From Sphingomonas nostoxanthinifaciens (GTDB taxonomy: Bacteria > Pseudomonadota > Alphaproteobacteria > Sphingomonadales > Sphingomonadaceae): a stretch of DNA of 64,000 nucleotides. Numbering within the stretch: the stretch's first letter is position 1; every line of letters starts with the position of its first letter. Positions 27,067 through 35,451 of the stretch are shown here, in pieces. The stretch spans positions 2,414,001-2,478,000 of the forward strand of contig NZ_CP082839.1 in NCBI RefSeq assembly GCF_019930585.1, read 5' to 3'. The notes under the pieces were generated by a model. It worked only from the letters and a program-made list of their open reading frames with translations, searched no databases and was not told where the DNA came from. Both the position numbers and the translations under genes were made by a program.

Positions 27067-28038
27067 ATGCCTTCGATCACGCGCCGTGCCATCCTGGGTG
27101 CCGCAGCGGCGGCCGCCGCCTCTCCCCGCGCGGTCGCGCAGATCGCTCCTAGCGACGAGACGATCGACCTCTGGCCGGGCAATCCGCCGGGCGCCGGCGG
27201 AACGCCGATCCAGCGCAAGGTGACGGAGCGATCGAACGATCCCGCCCATCCCGATCGCTGGATCACCGGGGTCGCGCGACCGACGCTGGTCGTCAAGCGC
27301 GCGCCACGCCCCGACGGATCGGCGGTGCTGCTGATACCTGGCGGCGGCTATGGCTTCCTCGCTTATGACAATGAAGGGCTGGAGCAGGCCGCGTGGCTCA
27401 ACGCGCGCGGCACCACGGCCTTCATCCTGGTCTATCGCCTGCCTGCCGAAGGCTGGCAGCGACGCGAGGACGTGCCGCTGCAGGACGCGCAGCGCGCGAT
27501 GCGGCTGATCCGGGCGGGTGCATCGCGCTATGGCATCGCGGGGGATCGCGTCGCCGTGCTCGGCTTCTCGGCCGGCGGTCATCTCGCGGGATCGCTTGCC
27601 ACGCGCCATGCCGAGCACGTCTATGCGTCGGTCGACGCGGCCGACCAGCAGAGCGCGCGCCCCGATATCGCCGCATTGATCTACCCAGTCGTCAGCATGG
27701 ACCAGCCGTTCACCCATGGCGGTTCGCGTGACAATCTGCTCGGCAAGGGAGCAGCAGTGGAAACGATGCGCGCGCGCTCGGTCGAGCGGCGGGTCGATGC
27801 GAACACGCCGCCTCTGTTTCTGGTCCAGGCCGCCGACGACGATGTCGTGCCGGTCGCGAACAGCATCGCCTTGTTCGAGGCGGCGCAGACGGCCCGTCGC
27901 CCCGCCGCGCTGCACATCTTCGAGGAAGGCGGCCACGGCTTCGGCACGCGGCTGAAGCCCGAAATGCCCGGCTCCGAATGGCCGCGGCTGATGGAACATT
28001 TCGCAATTCGTCACCGCATTTTCGGCCCCCGCGCCTAA
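27067..28038 (+). CDS. Alpha/beta hydrolase, exported (esterase, acetyl-xylan-esterase-like)
   Basis: A 323-residue exported hydrolase. The start is the ATG at 27067, eight bases after GGAG; an ATG at 27061 is too close to that signal. A Tat-like leader (ITRRAILGAAAAAAA) precedes the domain. The oxyanion loop is LLIPGGGYGF, the nucleophile Ser is in LGFSAGGHLAGS, Asp in QAADDDVVP and His in EEGGHGFG. Proteins of this type are often annotated as endo-1,4-beta-xylanase or acetyl-xylan esterase in polysaccharide loci; deacylation of a plant oligosaccharide is plausible. It lies 63 bp downstream of the IclR gene in the same direction. Confidence 0.87.
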   Translation: MPSITRRAILGAAAAAAASPRAVAQIAPSDETIDLWPGNPPGAGGTPIQRKVTERSNDPAHPDRWITGVARPTLVVKRAPRPDGSAVLLIPGGGYGFLAYDNEGLEQAAWLNARGTTAFILVYRLPAEGWQRREDVPLQDAQRAMRLIRAGASRYGIAGDRVAVLGFSAGGHLAGSLATRHAEHVYASVDAADQQSARPDIAALIYPVVSMDQPFTHGGSRDNLLGKGAAVETMRARSVERRVDANTPPLFLVQAADDDVVPVANSIALFEAAQTARRPAALHIFEEGGHGFGTRLKPEMPGSEWPRLMEHFAIRHRIFGPRA

Positions 28039-28182
28039 TCGGAGCTCGCGCGCCCAGCTCAAATGTAAACAAGGTTTAGGAATGTTAATTAGCGCGGCGC
28101 GCCGCGCGCGGACGATGCTAAGGCAGGCACGTCAATCGTCGTCGCGGGGAAGCGGCGGCGGCAGGGAGCCTGTTGCATCATC

Positions 28183-28878
28183 ATGCGTATTGCTGTGCTG
28201 GAGGACGAGGCCGATCTGGCGCAGCTCGTCGCCAATGCGCTTAGAGCCGATCAATTCGACCCGGTCATCTTTGGGGATGGTCGCTCGCTGGTCGCGTACC
28301 TCAAGCGTGAGACCGTGGATCTGCTGATCCTCGATTGGAACGTGCCCGGCATGGACGGGGACGAGGTCTTGTTGTGGGCGCGTCAACATCTCGGCCGCGT
28401 GCCGCCGGTGCTGTTCATGACGAGCCGCACCGACGAGGTCGACATCGTCCGCGCCCTCAACGCGGGCGCCGACGATTATCTGGTGAAGCCGATCAGGATC
28501 GGCGAGGCGATGGCGCGCGTGCGCGCCCTGCTACGGCGGAGCTATCCGGCCGAAATCGAGAGGATCGAGATGTTCGACACCTATCATTTCGATCGCGCCA
28601 CTTTGTCGGTGGCGATCGGTGGCGACACCGTCGCGCTGTCGCCGCGCGAGTTCGAGCTTGCCTCATTCCTGTTCCGCAACCGGGATCGGGCGCTGTCGCG
28701 CTCCTACCTGATGGAACGCGTGTGGGGACATGATCCGGAGGTGCAGTCGCGCACGCTCGACGTGCATGTCTCGCGTCTGCGCGAAAAGCTGCGCCTGCAC
28801 CCGCAAAATGGTTACAAGCTGGTGCCGGTCTACAGCTACGGATATCGGTTGGAGCGAGTGTCCACTCCCGAGGCCTGA
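28183..28878 (+). CDS. OmpR/PhoB-family response regulator
   Basis: A 231-residue regulator. The receiver (residues 1-115) has EDEAD at 7-11, phospho-acceptor Asp in LILDWNVPG (about 51), Thr/Ser in LFMTSRT and Lys in YLVKPIR. A winged-helix Trans_reg_C domain follows (about 130-228) with LSPREFELASFLF and TLDVHVSRLREKL. The stop is four bases before the start of the FecR-domain gene, and a CHASE2 kinase follows, so the three are one operon and the kinase is the likely partner. Upstream, 28092-28107 holds a perfect 16-bp GC palindrome. Confidence 0.94.
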   Translation: MRIAVLEDEADLAQLVANALRADQFDPVIFGDGRSLVAYLKRETVDLLILDWNVPGMDGDEVLLWARQHLGRVPPVLFMTSRTDEVDIVRALNAGADDYLVKPIRIGEAMARVRALLRRSYPAEIERIEMFDTYHFDRATLSVAIGGDTVALSPREFELASFLFRNRDRALSRSYLMERVWGHDPEVQSRTLDVHVSRLREKLRLHPQNGYKLVPVYSYGYRLERVSTPEA

Positions 28879-28882
28879 AAAC

Positions 28883-29896
28883 ATGAGCTTAACGACCGCG
28901 ATCCTCTCCCTGTTGCTGCAGACCTCGGGGACGGACGCGGGCGGAATGGCGGCCTACACGATTCGCCCCGGCGACACGCGCGCGGGTGTCGCGAGCGTGC
29001 TGATCCACCCTGCCGACCTCGACGCGGTGCTGCGTGCGAACGGCGCGCCGACCGGCGTGCTGCAGGCCGGACGCACCGTGAGGTTCCCGATGCGGTTGCT
29101 GCGTCAGATCCCGCTGCGCGCCAGCGTCGTGGCGGTCCGCGGCGACGTGCACGCGAGCGGTCTCGCGCTGACCCGCCCCGGCGCGCGACTCGGCGAGGGC
29201 ACGCTGATCGTCACCGGCGCGGACAGCGCGATCGGCTTGCGCCTGCCCGACGGATCGGTCGTGACCTTGCCGTCCGCCAGCCGCATCCGCATCGAGCGGC
29301 TGCGCCGTACCGCGCTGACGCGCATCTTCGATCGCCGCTTCAGCCTGGAGGCAGGGCGCAGCGAGTATAACGTCGTGCCCAACCACCGCTTCGGCAGCCG
29401 CTTCGAGATCCGCACGCCGGTGTCGGTCGCAGCGGTGCGCGGCACGATCTTCCGCGTGTCGCTGCCCGACAGCGCCAGCGCGAACGCCGAGGTGCTGCGC
29501 GGCGAGGTGGGCGTGCAAGGTCGCGTCGCCACGATCAGCCTGCCCAAGGGATTTGGCGCCCATTCGGATGTCCAGTCGGCCGGAACGCCGATCGAACTGC
29601 TGCCCGCGCCCGAGATCGAGCGGGTGAGCACCGGCGCCGATGGTGGCGAGGCGGTCGAACTCGGCTCGGTCCCCGGCGCGGTCCGCTATCGCGTCCAGCT
29701 CTCCCCCACGCCCGATTTCGTCAGCCTGCTGGCGGAGCAACTTGCCGACGCGCCGTCGGTCAACCTGAAGGCGACGCCGTTCGGGGTCTATTATCTGCGC
29801 GCGACGGCGATCGACAGCCATGGGCTGGAGGGCCTGCCCGACGTCGTCCAGTACGAGCACAAGTCGGTGCTGGGGTCGCGGCCGACGGGCAAGTGA
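28883..29896 (+). CDS. LysM/FecR domain-containing protein, exported
   Basis: A 337-residue protein. The start is the ATG at 28883. After a short hydrophobic leader, a LysM-like segment (about residues 22-75) begins AAYTIRPGDTRAGVASVLI. A FecR domain follows (about 80-220) with VVAVRGDVHASG, GLRLPDGSVVTLPSASRI and RTPVSVAAVRGTIFRVS. The C-terminal part (about 240-330) resembles a fibronectin-like fold. Unlike FecR itself, there is no sigma-factor partner; the gene lies between a response regulator and a CHASE2 kinase. A periplasmic, wall-associated sensory role next to the kinase is an inference. Confidence 0.85.
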   Translation: MSLTTAILSLLLQTSGTDAGGMAAYTIRPGDTRAGVASVLIHPADLDAVLRANGAPTGVLQAGRTVRFPMRLLRQIPLRASVVAVRGDVHASGLALTRPGARLGEGTLIVTGADSAIGLRLPDGSVVTLPSASRIRIERLRRTALTRIFDRRFSLEAGRSEYNVVPNHRFGSRFEIRTPVSVAAVRGTIFRVSLPDSASANAEVLRGEVGVQGRVATISLPKGFGAHSDVQSAGTPIELLPAPEIERVSTGADGGEAVELGSVPGAVRYRVQLSPTPDFVSLLAEQLADAPSVNLKATPFGVYYLRATAIDSHGLEGLPDVVQYEHKSVLGSRPTGK

Positions 29897-29903
29897 TGCG
29901 CGG

Positions 29904-32171
29904 ATGAGATCGTCCCGGCGCTTCCTGCGCCAAGAGGCGTTGCTGGCGGGCGCCGTCGCCGCCGCCGTGCTGGCGGCACTCGCCTTTCTGGGACTGGTCG
30001 CACGCGGCGACAACCTGCTTTACGACCAGCTGGTGCAGGCAGCACCCTTGCCGCCGGCCAACCGCATCGTGATCGTCGCGATCGACGAGCCCAGTCTTGG
30101 CACGATCGGCCGCTGGCCGTGGCGGCGATCGCTCCACGCGGCGCTGCTCGACCGGCTTCGCGCCGACGGTGCCAAGGCGGTCGGCTACGACGTCCTGTTC
30201 GATCAGCCGAGCGCCGACGATCCGCTGCTCGTGCACGCCATGCGCGGCATGCCGACCGTGCTTCCGGTCGGTTTTCTTGTGCCGGGCGAGATGGGGTCGC
30301 CGTTCACGCCGCAGCCGCCGGTCGGCCCCATTGCCGGCGCCGCAGCCGGTGTCGGCCAGGCCGCGGTGGCGTTCGACGAGGACGGAATCGTGCGCAGCAC
30401 CGCGCTCGTCGCCGGCGGCGGCGCGCGGCGCTGGCCGCATGTCGCGGAACTGCTGCATCGTGCGGCGTTCGGTCGCCCCTCGCCGGCATTCCTGCGGCTG
30501 GCGGGCGCGGCGCTGCCGGCCGATCGTTTCAGTCTCGGCGAGCCCGTGCTCGTCCCCCTTCCCCACGGCCGGTTCGCGACGATCGCCTTCGATGCGGTGC
30601 TGCGCGGCGAGGCACCACCCGGCCTGTTCCGCGATCGCATCGTGCTGGTCGGGCAGACCGCCCCCGGATCGGGCGACCATTATGCCGTCGCGGGCAATGC
30701 CGGGGCAATGCCGGGCGTCGAGTTGCTCGCCAACGTCACCGCGGCGCTCGTCGCCGACGAACTGATCCAGCCGGCCGGAGAAATGCCGGCCTATCTGCTT
30801 GCGGCGGCGGCGCTTGCCTTTTTCGTGGCCGCCTTGCTGGCATGGTCGCCACGCATCAATTTCGTGCTCGGGCTGGGATTGATGGCGGCGTTGGTCGGCC
30901 TCGCGGCGCTGCTGCTGCGCTATGCCGGATTGTGGCTCTCGCCCGCGCCGGCACTGATCGCGCTGGCGACCGTCTATCCATTGTGGGGCTGGCGACGGCT
31001 TGCCGCCACCAGCCGCTACATGGCACGCGAGCTCGCCCGCCTCGATCGCGAGCCCGACGTGCTGATGCGCGAGATCGAGGGGGCACCGCATGCAGGCGAC
31101 GTGATCGAGGATCAGATCACGCTGCTGAACCGGGCGATCGACCGGGTGCGCGATCTCAGCCGCTTCCTCGACGGCAGCCTGCAGAGCCTGCCCGATCCGA
31201 CGCTCGTGGTCGACGCCGATGGCGTGGTGCTGATGGCGAACCAGGCCGCCGATGCGTTATTCGCCGATGCTGGCGCATCACCGGCCGGCACGCCGCTTGC
31301 CACGTTGATGGCGCTGCTGGCACCGGACGCGCCGACCTTGTTGTCGGCGACGGAGCAGGAATTCGCCACGCGCGACGGACGGATCTTCACGGCGCGCATG
31401 GCGGCGCGGATCGGGCTCGACGATCGCAGCGGCGGCTGGATCTGCCGGCTGACCGACATCACCGCGATTCGCGTCGCGACCCGCCAGCGCGAGCAGGCGC
31501 TCCAGCTCCTCACCCACGACATGCGCTCACCGCAGGCGTCGATCCTCGCGTTGCTCGAGAGCGGTGGTGAACCGGCGGCGCTGGCGCCGCGCATCGCGCG
31601 GCATGCCCAGCGCACGCTCGATCTGGCCGACGGCTTCGTCCAGCTCGCCCGGGCCGAAAATGCCAACTATGCGGCCGAGCCGGTGGATCTTGCGGCGATG
31701 GTGGTCGAGGCCGCCGACGATCAGTGGGCACTGGCCCAGCGTCGTCATATTCATGTCGAATGCCGCTACGACAGCCGCGAGCATCTGGTGCTGGGCGACC
31801 GGTCGCTGCTGTGCCGCGTACTGGTCAACCTCGTTAACAATGCGGTCAAGCACAGTCCGGACGGCGGCGTGGTGACCTGCACCGTCCGCTCGCCCGAACC
31901 CGCACCCGACGGCGATTCCTCGTCGATGGTCCGCTGCGACATCGAGGATCGGGGGCCGGGCATCCACGATGGCGAAGCGGACGCCATCTTCGCCGCTTTC
32001 CGCACCGGAACACAGCGCGCCGCCACCGCCGGCGTCGGGCTCGGCCTCGCCTTCGTCGGAACGGTGGTGCGCCGCCACGGCGGCACGATCCAATGCGCCA
32101 ATCGTGAAGGCGGCGGCGCGCACTTCAGCCTCTGGCTGCCGCTGGAGGATGAGCCGCTTCCGCCAGATTGA
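29904..32171 (+). CDS. CHASE2-domain sensor histidine kinase
   Basis: A 755-residue membrane kinase. The start is the ATG at 29904, seven bases after the FecR gene stop; the upstream frame is a shadow. One transmembrane helix (about 12-33) is followed by a periplasmic CHASE2 domain (about 35-285: VIVAIDEPSLGTIGRWPW, VGYDVLFDQPS, FRDRIVLVGQTAPGSGD), three more helices (about 297-362), a PAS-like region (about 425-525), the H-box LLTHDMRSPQAS with His near 538, an N-box NLVNNAVKHS, and G boxes IEDRGPGI and GVGLGLAF. It is the third gene of the OmpR-FecR-CHASE2 run. CHASE2 ligands are unknown in general. Confidence 0.93.
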   Translation: MRSSRRFLRQEALLAGAVAAAVLAALAFLGLVARGDNLLYDQLVQAAPLPPANRIVIVAIDEPSLGTIGRWPWRRSLHAALLDRLRADGAKAVGYDVLFDQPSADDPLLVHAMRGMPTVLPVGFLVPGEMGSPFTPQPPVGPIAGAAAGVGQAAVAFDEDGIVRSTALVAGGGARRWPHVAELLHRAAFGRPSPAFLRLAGAALPADRFSLGEPVLVPLPHGRFATIAFDAVLRGEAPPGLFRDRIVLVGQTAPGSGDHYAVAGNAGAMPGVELLANVTAALVADELIQPAGEMPAYLLAAAALAFFVAALLAWSPRINFVLGLGLMAALVGLAALLLRYAGLWLSPAPALIALATVYPLWGWRRLAATSRYMARELARLDREPDVLMREIEGAPHAGDVIEDQITLLNRAIDRVRDLSRFLDGSLQSLPDPTLVVDADGVVLMANQAADALFADAGASPAGTPLATLMALLAPDAPTLLSATEQEFATRDGRIFTARMAARIGLDDRSGGWICRLTDITAIRVATRQREQALQLLTHDMRSPQASILALLESGGEPAALAPRIARHAQRTLDLADGFVQLARAENANYAAEPVDLAAMVVEAADDQWALAQRRHIHVECRYDSREHLVLGDRSLLCRVLVNLVNNAVKHSPDGGVVTCTVRSPEPAPDGDSSSMVRCDIEDRGPGIHDGEADAIFAAFRTGTQRAATAGVGLGLAFVGTVVRRHGGTIQCANREGGGAHFSLWLPLEDEPLPPD

Positions 32172-32264
32172 TCGCAACAATCCTTTACGGTTGCGCCCTT
32201 GAGTGCCCACCGTTCCAGCCGTTATCTACACACAGGGCAAAGCGTTTAGCGGGCAGGGAACAAC

Positions 32265-32492
32265 ATGGTTCGTTCGATCAGCGGCAAGGGCGCAGGCTCC
32301 AAGCAATTCGCGCGTGCGGCGTGGCCGCTTCGGTCGCGTCCGCGCCGCTCGACCGGCTTCGGCTTTCGCCGCCGCCAGCGCGAACTGGGCAATTCCCCGG
32401 CTGGACGGTCGCTGTTCGGCTCGCCCTGGTTCTATGCCGGTCTCATCGGCTCGGTGCTGGTCTGGGCAGGTTTCCTCGCGCTGATCGTCTGA
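32265..32492 (+). CDS. Small basic protein with one C-terminal membrane helix
   Basis: A 75-residue hypothetical protein. Its ATG at 32265 follows a purine-rich GGGCAGGGAA (32251-32260). The N-terminal 50 residues are strongly basic (many Arg and Lys), and the last 20 (FYAGLIGSVLVWAGFLALIV) form a single hydrophobic helix, suggesting a tail-anchored inner-membrane protein with a cytosolic positively charged domain. It lies 93 bp after the CHASE2 kinase and just before the convergent acyltransferase gene. No family was recognised. Confidence 0.55.
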   Translation: MVRSISGKGAGSKQFARAAWPLRSRPRRSTGFGFRRRQRELGNSPAGRSLFGSPWFYAGLIGSVLVWAGFLALIV

Positions 32493-32501
32493 CGCCGGCC
32501 C

Positions 32502-33521
32502 TCACCGCGCGGTGATGCGGTGCGCCCAACGATTGATCGGCCGCTCGGCGTAAAAGGTCGACAGGTGCGCGAAGCCGAAGGTGAGCAGGAAGGCGAGCAG
32601 TCGCTTCGCCGCCTTGATCGCGCCGCCTCCGCTCACCATCCATCCCTGATGCGTATAGGGATGGATGATGTAGACCGCGTAAGAAACGGTCGCGAGATAA
32701 TATAAAGGCCGCGACTCCAGCAGCCGGTTGAGCCGCATGTCCGGCCGCGAAACGGTCAGGCCGACCATCAGCGCCGTCAGATACGGCCGGGCATAATCCA
32801 GCCCCGGCACCAGTTCCGCCGACGACAAGGCGAACGCCAGCACGACCAGCGGCAATGGTATCCACGCCACGGCCGCGCGGCACCGCGCCACGCCGAAATG
32901 ATGGATGGCGAGCGCAAGGCAGCCGCCCGCGAGGATCTCGTCCAGCCGCAGCCACGTGACGATCGAGATCGTCGCCCCTTCCCAGATGCGCAGGCCGGTC
33001 ACGATGATCGCAGCCACCGGCACCAGCATCAGCCCGCGTGGCCCGGCCGCCAGCACGACCAGTGCCGCGATCGCGTAGAACTGGACTTCGACGCACAGGC
33101 TCCAGAAATGCCCGGTATAGTCGAGGAAGAAAGGCGGCAGGTTCGCGTAGAACAGGAAATTGGCGACGATCTCGCGCAGCTCGGGTCGATTGAGCAGGAA
33201 CACCACCGCGAGCACCGTCCATGCGAGCGGCACGATGCGGGCGAAGCGGCGGACGAGGAAGCGCCCGACGTTCGGATCGCGCGCGAGTATGCTGACGATC
33301 AGGAACCCCGACAGCGTGAAAAAGATCGCCATGCCCAGCGCCGCGACTGGGGCGTTCAACTCCCACCGTGCCGGCCCGAGCGGCAGCATGTGCCCGGCAA
33401 GCACCAGCAGGATGCTGATCGCGCGCCAGCCGTCGAGCATCCGCAGCCGCGCATGATCCGGCCGGCCCGCAGCCCGCGTCGGATCGGTGGCGATGTCGCC
33501 TTGGTCGACGCGCTCCAGCAC
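32502..33521 (-). CDS. Acyltransferase family 3 (OafA/YrhL-type) membrane protein
   Basis: A 339-residue integral-membrane O-acyltransferase. It begins RMLDGWRAISILLVLAGHM with the conserved Arg and His of the family, followed by FFTLSGFLIVSIL, RFLVRRFARIVPLAW and HFWSLCVEVQFYAIA. About nine to ten hydrophobic segments are visible. Members transfer acetyl or other acyl groups to surface polysaccharides or lipids. It is divergent from the glycosidase-like protein at 33721, so modification of an exported glycan is a fair guess, but no specific substrate can be read. A start at the ATG of RMLDGW would remove the 27 polar residues. Confidence 0.92.
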   Translation of the reverse strand: MLERVDQGDIATDPTRAAGRPDHARLRMLDGWRAISILLVLAGHMLPLGPARWELNAPVAALGMAIFFTLSGFLIVSILARDPNVGRFLVRRFARIVPLAWTVLAVVFLLNRPELREIVANFLFYANLPPFFLDYTGHFWSLCVEVQFYAIAALVVLAAGPRGLMLVPVAAIIVTGLRIWEGATISIVTWLRLDEILAGGCLALAIHHFGVARCRAAVAWIPLPLVVLAFALSSAELVPGLDYARPYLTALMVGLTVSRPDMRLNRLLESRPLYYLATVSYAVYIIHPYTHQGWMVSGGGAIKAAKRLLAFLLTFGFAHLSTFYAERPINRWAHRITAR

Positions 33522-33720
33522 CCGTTCGACGCCCCTTCAATGCCCCGCGCGCGAACGCCGCCGCGCAAACCGGATTAACCTGTCCGCATCGGTGCGACAA
33601 TCGCACCCACCGCCACGTTCATGCGATATCGGCGTAAACAATGGCTTATGGCGCCCGGACGGCAGATGATTGTCTTCCGCCGGGTGCGTTGCTAGGCCCT
33701 CGCCCGGACAAAGGACGGAC

Positions 33721-35328
33721 ATGACGAGCACGAAGCGCATCGTCCTATTGGCCGCGGCATCGGCCGTGCTGCTTGCGCTGGTCGTGGCGCTGCTGATCGA
33801 ACATGAGGATGGCATGACGGGATTGCGCGCTCGACTGCGGGAACTCCGTACGGCAACGGTCGCGGCGGTGATGCCGGTCGCGGTCACCGCCGCGCCGGTC
33901 GCTCTACCCGCGGCCGTGCCTGGGCCGGTGCCGCCGACGACGTTCGGCATCCACGTCAGTTCGCCCGGCGACAACGAGACGTTCAACAATCTCGCGATCG
34001 GCGCGGCCTGGTCGATCCAGGCCAAGGCCTACGCCCCGTGGACGCCGATGCCGGCCGAATATCAGGATGAATCGGGCAATCTGAAGACGATCCCGGCCGG
34101 AATGACGGCGGGCTTCTATCTGGCCACACCCGATCGCGGCAAGAACGGCATCACGGTCCGCTGCACCTTCACCGGCAAGGCGACGGTGTGGATCGAGGGG
34201 CCATCGATCGAAGGCTCGGTGCCGCAGCGCTCGAACGACTTCAAGTTCCGCTGGACGTTGCGCGAGCCGAAGACCGTCGCCCAGCTGAACGTGAAGGACA
34301 TGGATCCGGCGCATCCGCTGCGCGACCTCGACTGCCGCAACTCCGCGATCCCGCGCGACCAGCGCTTCTCCGCGAACGTCCTCGACATCATCAAGGGGTT
34401 CAAGGTCATCCGCTTCATGGACTGGCAGAACACCAACGACAATAATCCGGTTACCTGGGCGACGCGCCACCTGCCAGGCTCGGGCCACGTCATGCAGGGC
34501 GATGGCGTGTCGATCGAGGACATGCTGGCGCTCGCCAAGCTCAACGATTCCGATCCGTGGTTCAACATGCCGTGGCGTGCCGACGACGATTATGTCCGCC
34601 ACTTCGCGCAGATGGTGCACGATCAGCTTCCGGCCGGCCACATCGTCTATGTCGAGCTCGCCAATGAGGTGTGGAACGACGGCTTCCCGCAAGGCCGCGC
34701 GGCCACCAAGGAAGGTCTCGACAAGCATTATTCGACCGACGGGCAGATCGCCAACGTCGCTGCCTATAGCGAGCATCTGATGCACGTCATGGACATCTGG
34801 CGCGATGTGTTCGCCGATGATCCCAAGCGGCTGGTGCGCGTCGCATCGGGCCAAGCGCCGAACATCTACCGCACCGGGCTGATCCTGAACTACAAGGATC
34901 TTCCGCGCCATGTCGATGCGTTCGCGATCGCGCCTTACTTCTCCTACGACGCGACCGGCATGCCGGAGGATGTGGACGAGATCTATCGCCGCATCCCCGC
35001 CGGGATCGAGGAGCAGATCAAGGTCTCCGTCCAGAACAAGGCGATGGCGCATCGCGTTGGCCTGCGCCTGATCGCCTATGAATCGAGCCAGGGGCTCGCC
35101 ATGGGCAATGTCGAGCTGCTGCAGAAGGTCGAGCGCGATCCGCGCATGGGCGAGATGACCAAGCGCTACATGGATGCGTGGCGCGAACGGGTCGGCGACA
35201 CGATGATCGTGTTCGGCACGGCGTTCCCGATCAGCGTCTATGGCGCATGGGGCCTGGTCGAATATCTCGGCCAGCCCGCGAGCGAGGCGCCGAAGCTGCG
35301 CGCGGTGCGCGAGGAACTGGCGCGGTAA
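33721..35328 (+). CDS. Membrane-anchored glycosidase-like protein (clan GH-A features)
   Basis: A 535-residue protein. The start is the ATG at 33721 behind AAAGGACGG. A single N-terminal hydrophobic helix (about 6-26) acts as anchor or signal, followed by an Ala/Pro/Val linker. The body holds a beta-sandwich-like part (about 75-195) and a barrel-like part with IRFMDWQNTND, IVYVELANEVWND (Glu near 316, in the position of a GH-A acid/base) and RLIAYESSQGL (Glu near 454, in the position of a GH-A nucleophile). Similar proteins are often called cellulose-binding proteins. No numbered GH family was recognised. It is divergent from an acyltransferase gene. Confidence 0.7.
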   Translation: MTSTKRIVLLAAASAVLLALVVALLIEHEDGMTGLRARLRELRTATVAAVMPVAVTAAPVALPAAVPGPVPPTTFGIHVSSPGDNETFNNLAIGAAWSIQAKAYAPWTPMPAEYQDESGNLKTIPAGMTAGFYLATPDRGKNGITVRCTFTGKATVWIEGPSIEGSVPQRSNDFKFRWTLREPKTVAQLNVKDMDPAHPLRDLDCRNSAIPRDQRFSANVLDIIKGFKVIRFMDWQNTNDNNPVTWATRHLPGSGHVMQGDGVSIEDMLALAKLNDSDPWFNMPWRADDDYVRHFAQMVHDQLPAGHIVYVELANEVWNDGFPQGRAATKEGLDKHYSTDGQIANVAAYSEHLMHVMDIWRDVFADDPKRLVRVASGQAPNIYRTGLILNYKDLPRHVDAFAIAPYFSYDATGMPEDVDEIYRRIPAGIEEQIKVSVQNKAMAHRVGLRLIAYESSQGLAMGNVELLQKVERDPRMGEMTKRYMDAWRERVGDTMIVFGTAFPISVYGAWGLVEYLGQPASEAPKLRAVREELAR

Positions 35329-35351
35329 GCGTTTAGCTACGACATCTTAAT

Positions 35352-35434
35352 GTCGCCCCGGACTTGATCCGGGGCCCCGCTTGTTCTGGCGAACGAAACA
35401 AGAAGCGGGATCCCGGATCAAGTCAGGGATGACG
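35352..35434. repeat. Dispersed palindromic repeat, family A, copy 1
   Basis: An imperfect 83-bp inverted repeat: the left arm has CCCCGGACTTGATCCGGGG and CCCCGCTT, the right arm AAGCGGGATCCCGGATCAAG and GGGATGACG. A second copy with the same arms and a different loop is at 47808-47891. It lies in the 123-bp gap between the convergent glycosidase-like and GDPD genes and may end both transcripts. Confidence 0.85.
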
Positions 35435-35451
35435 GACGGCAGGGGTTCGGT

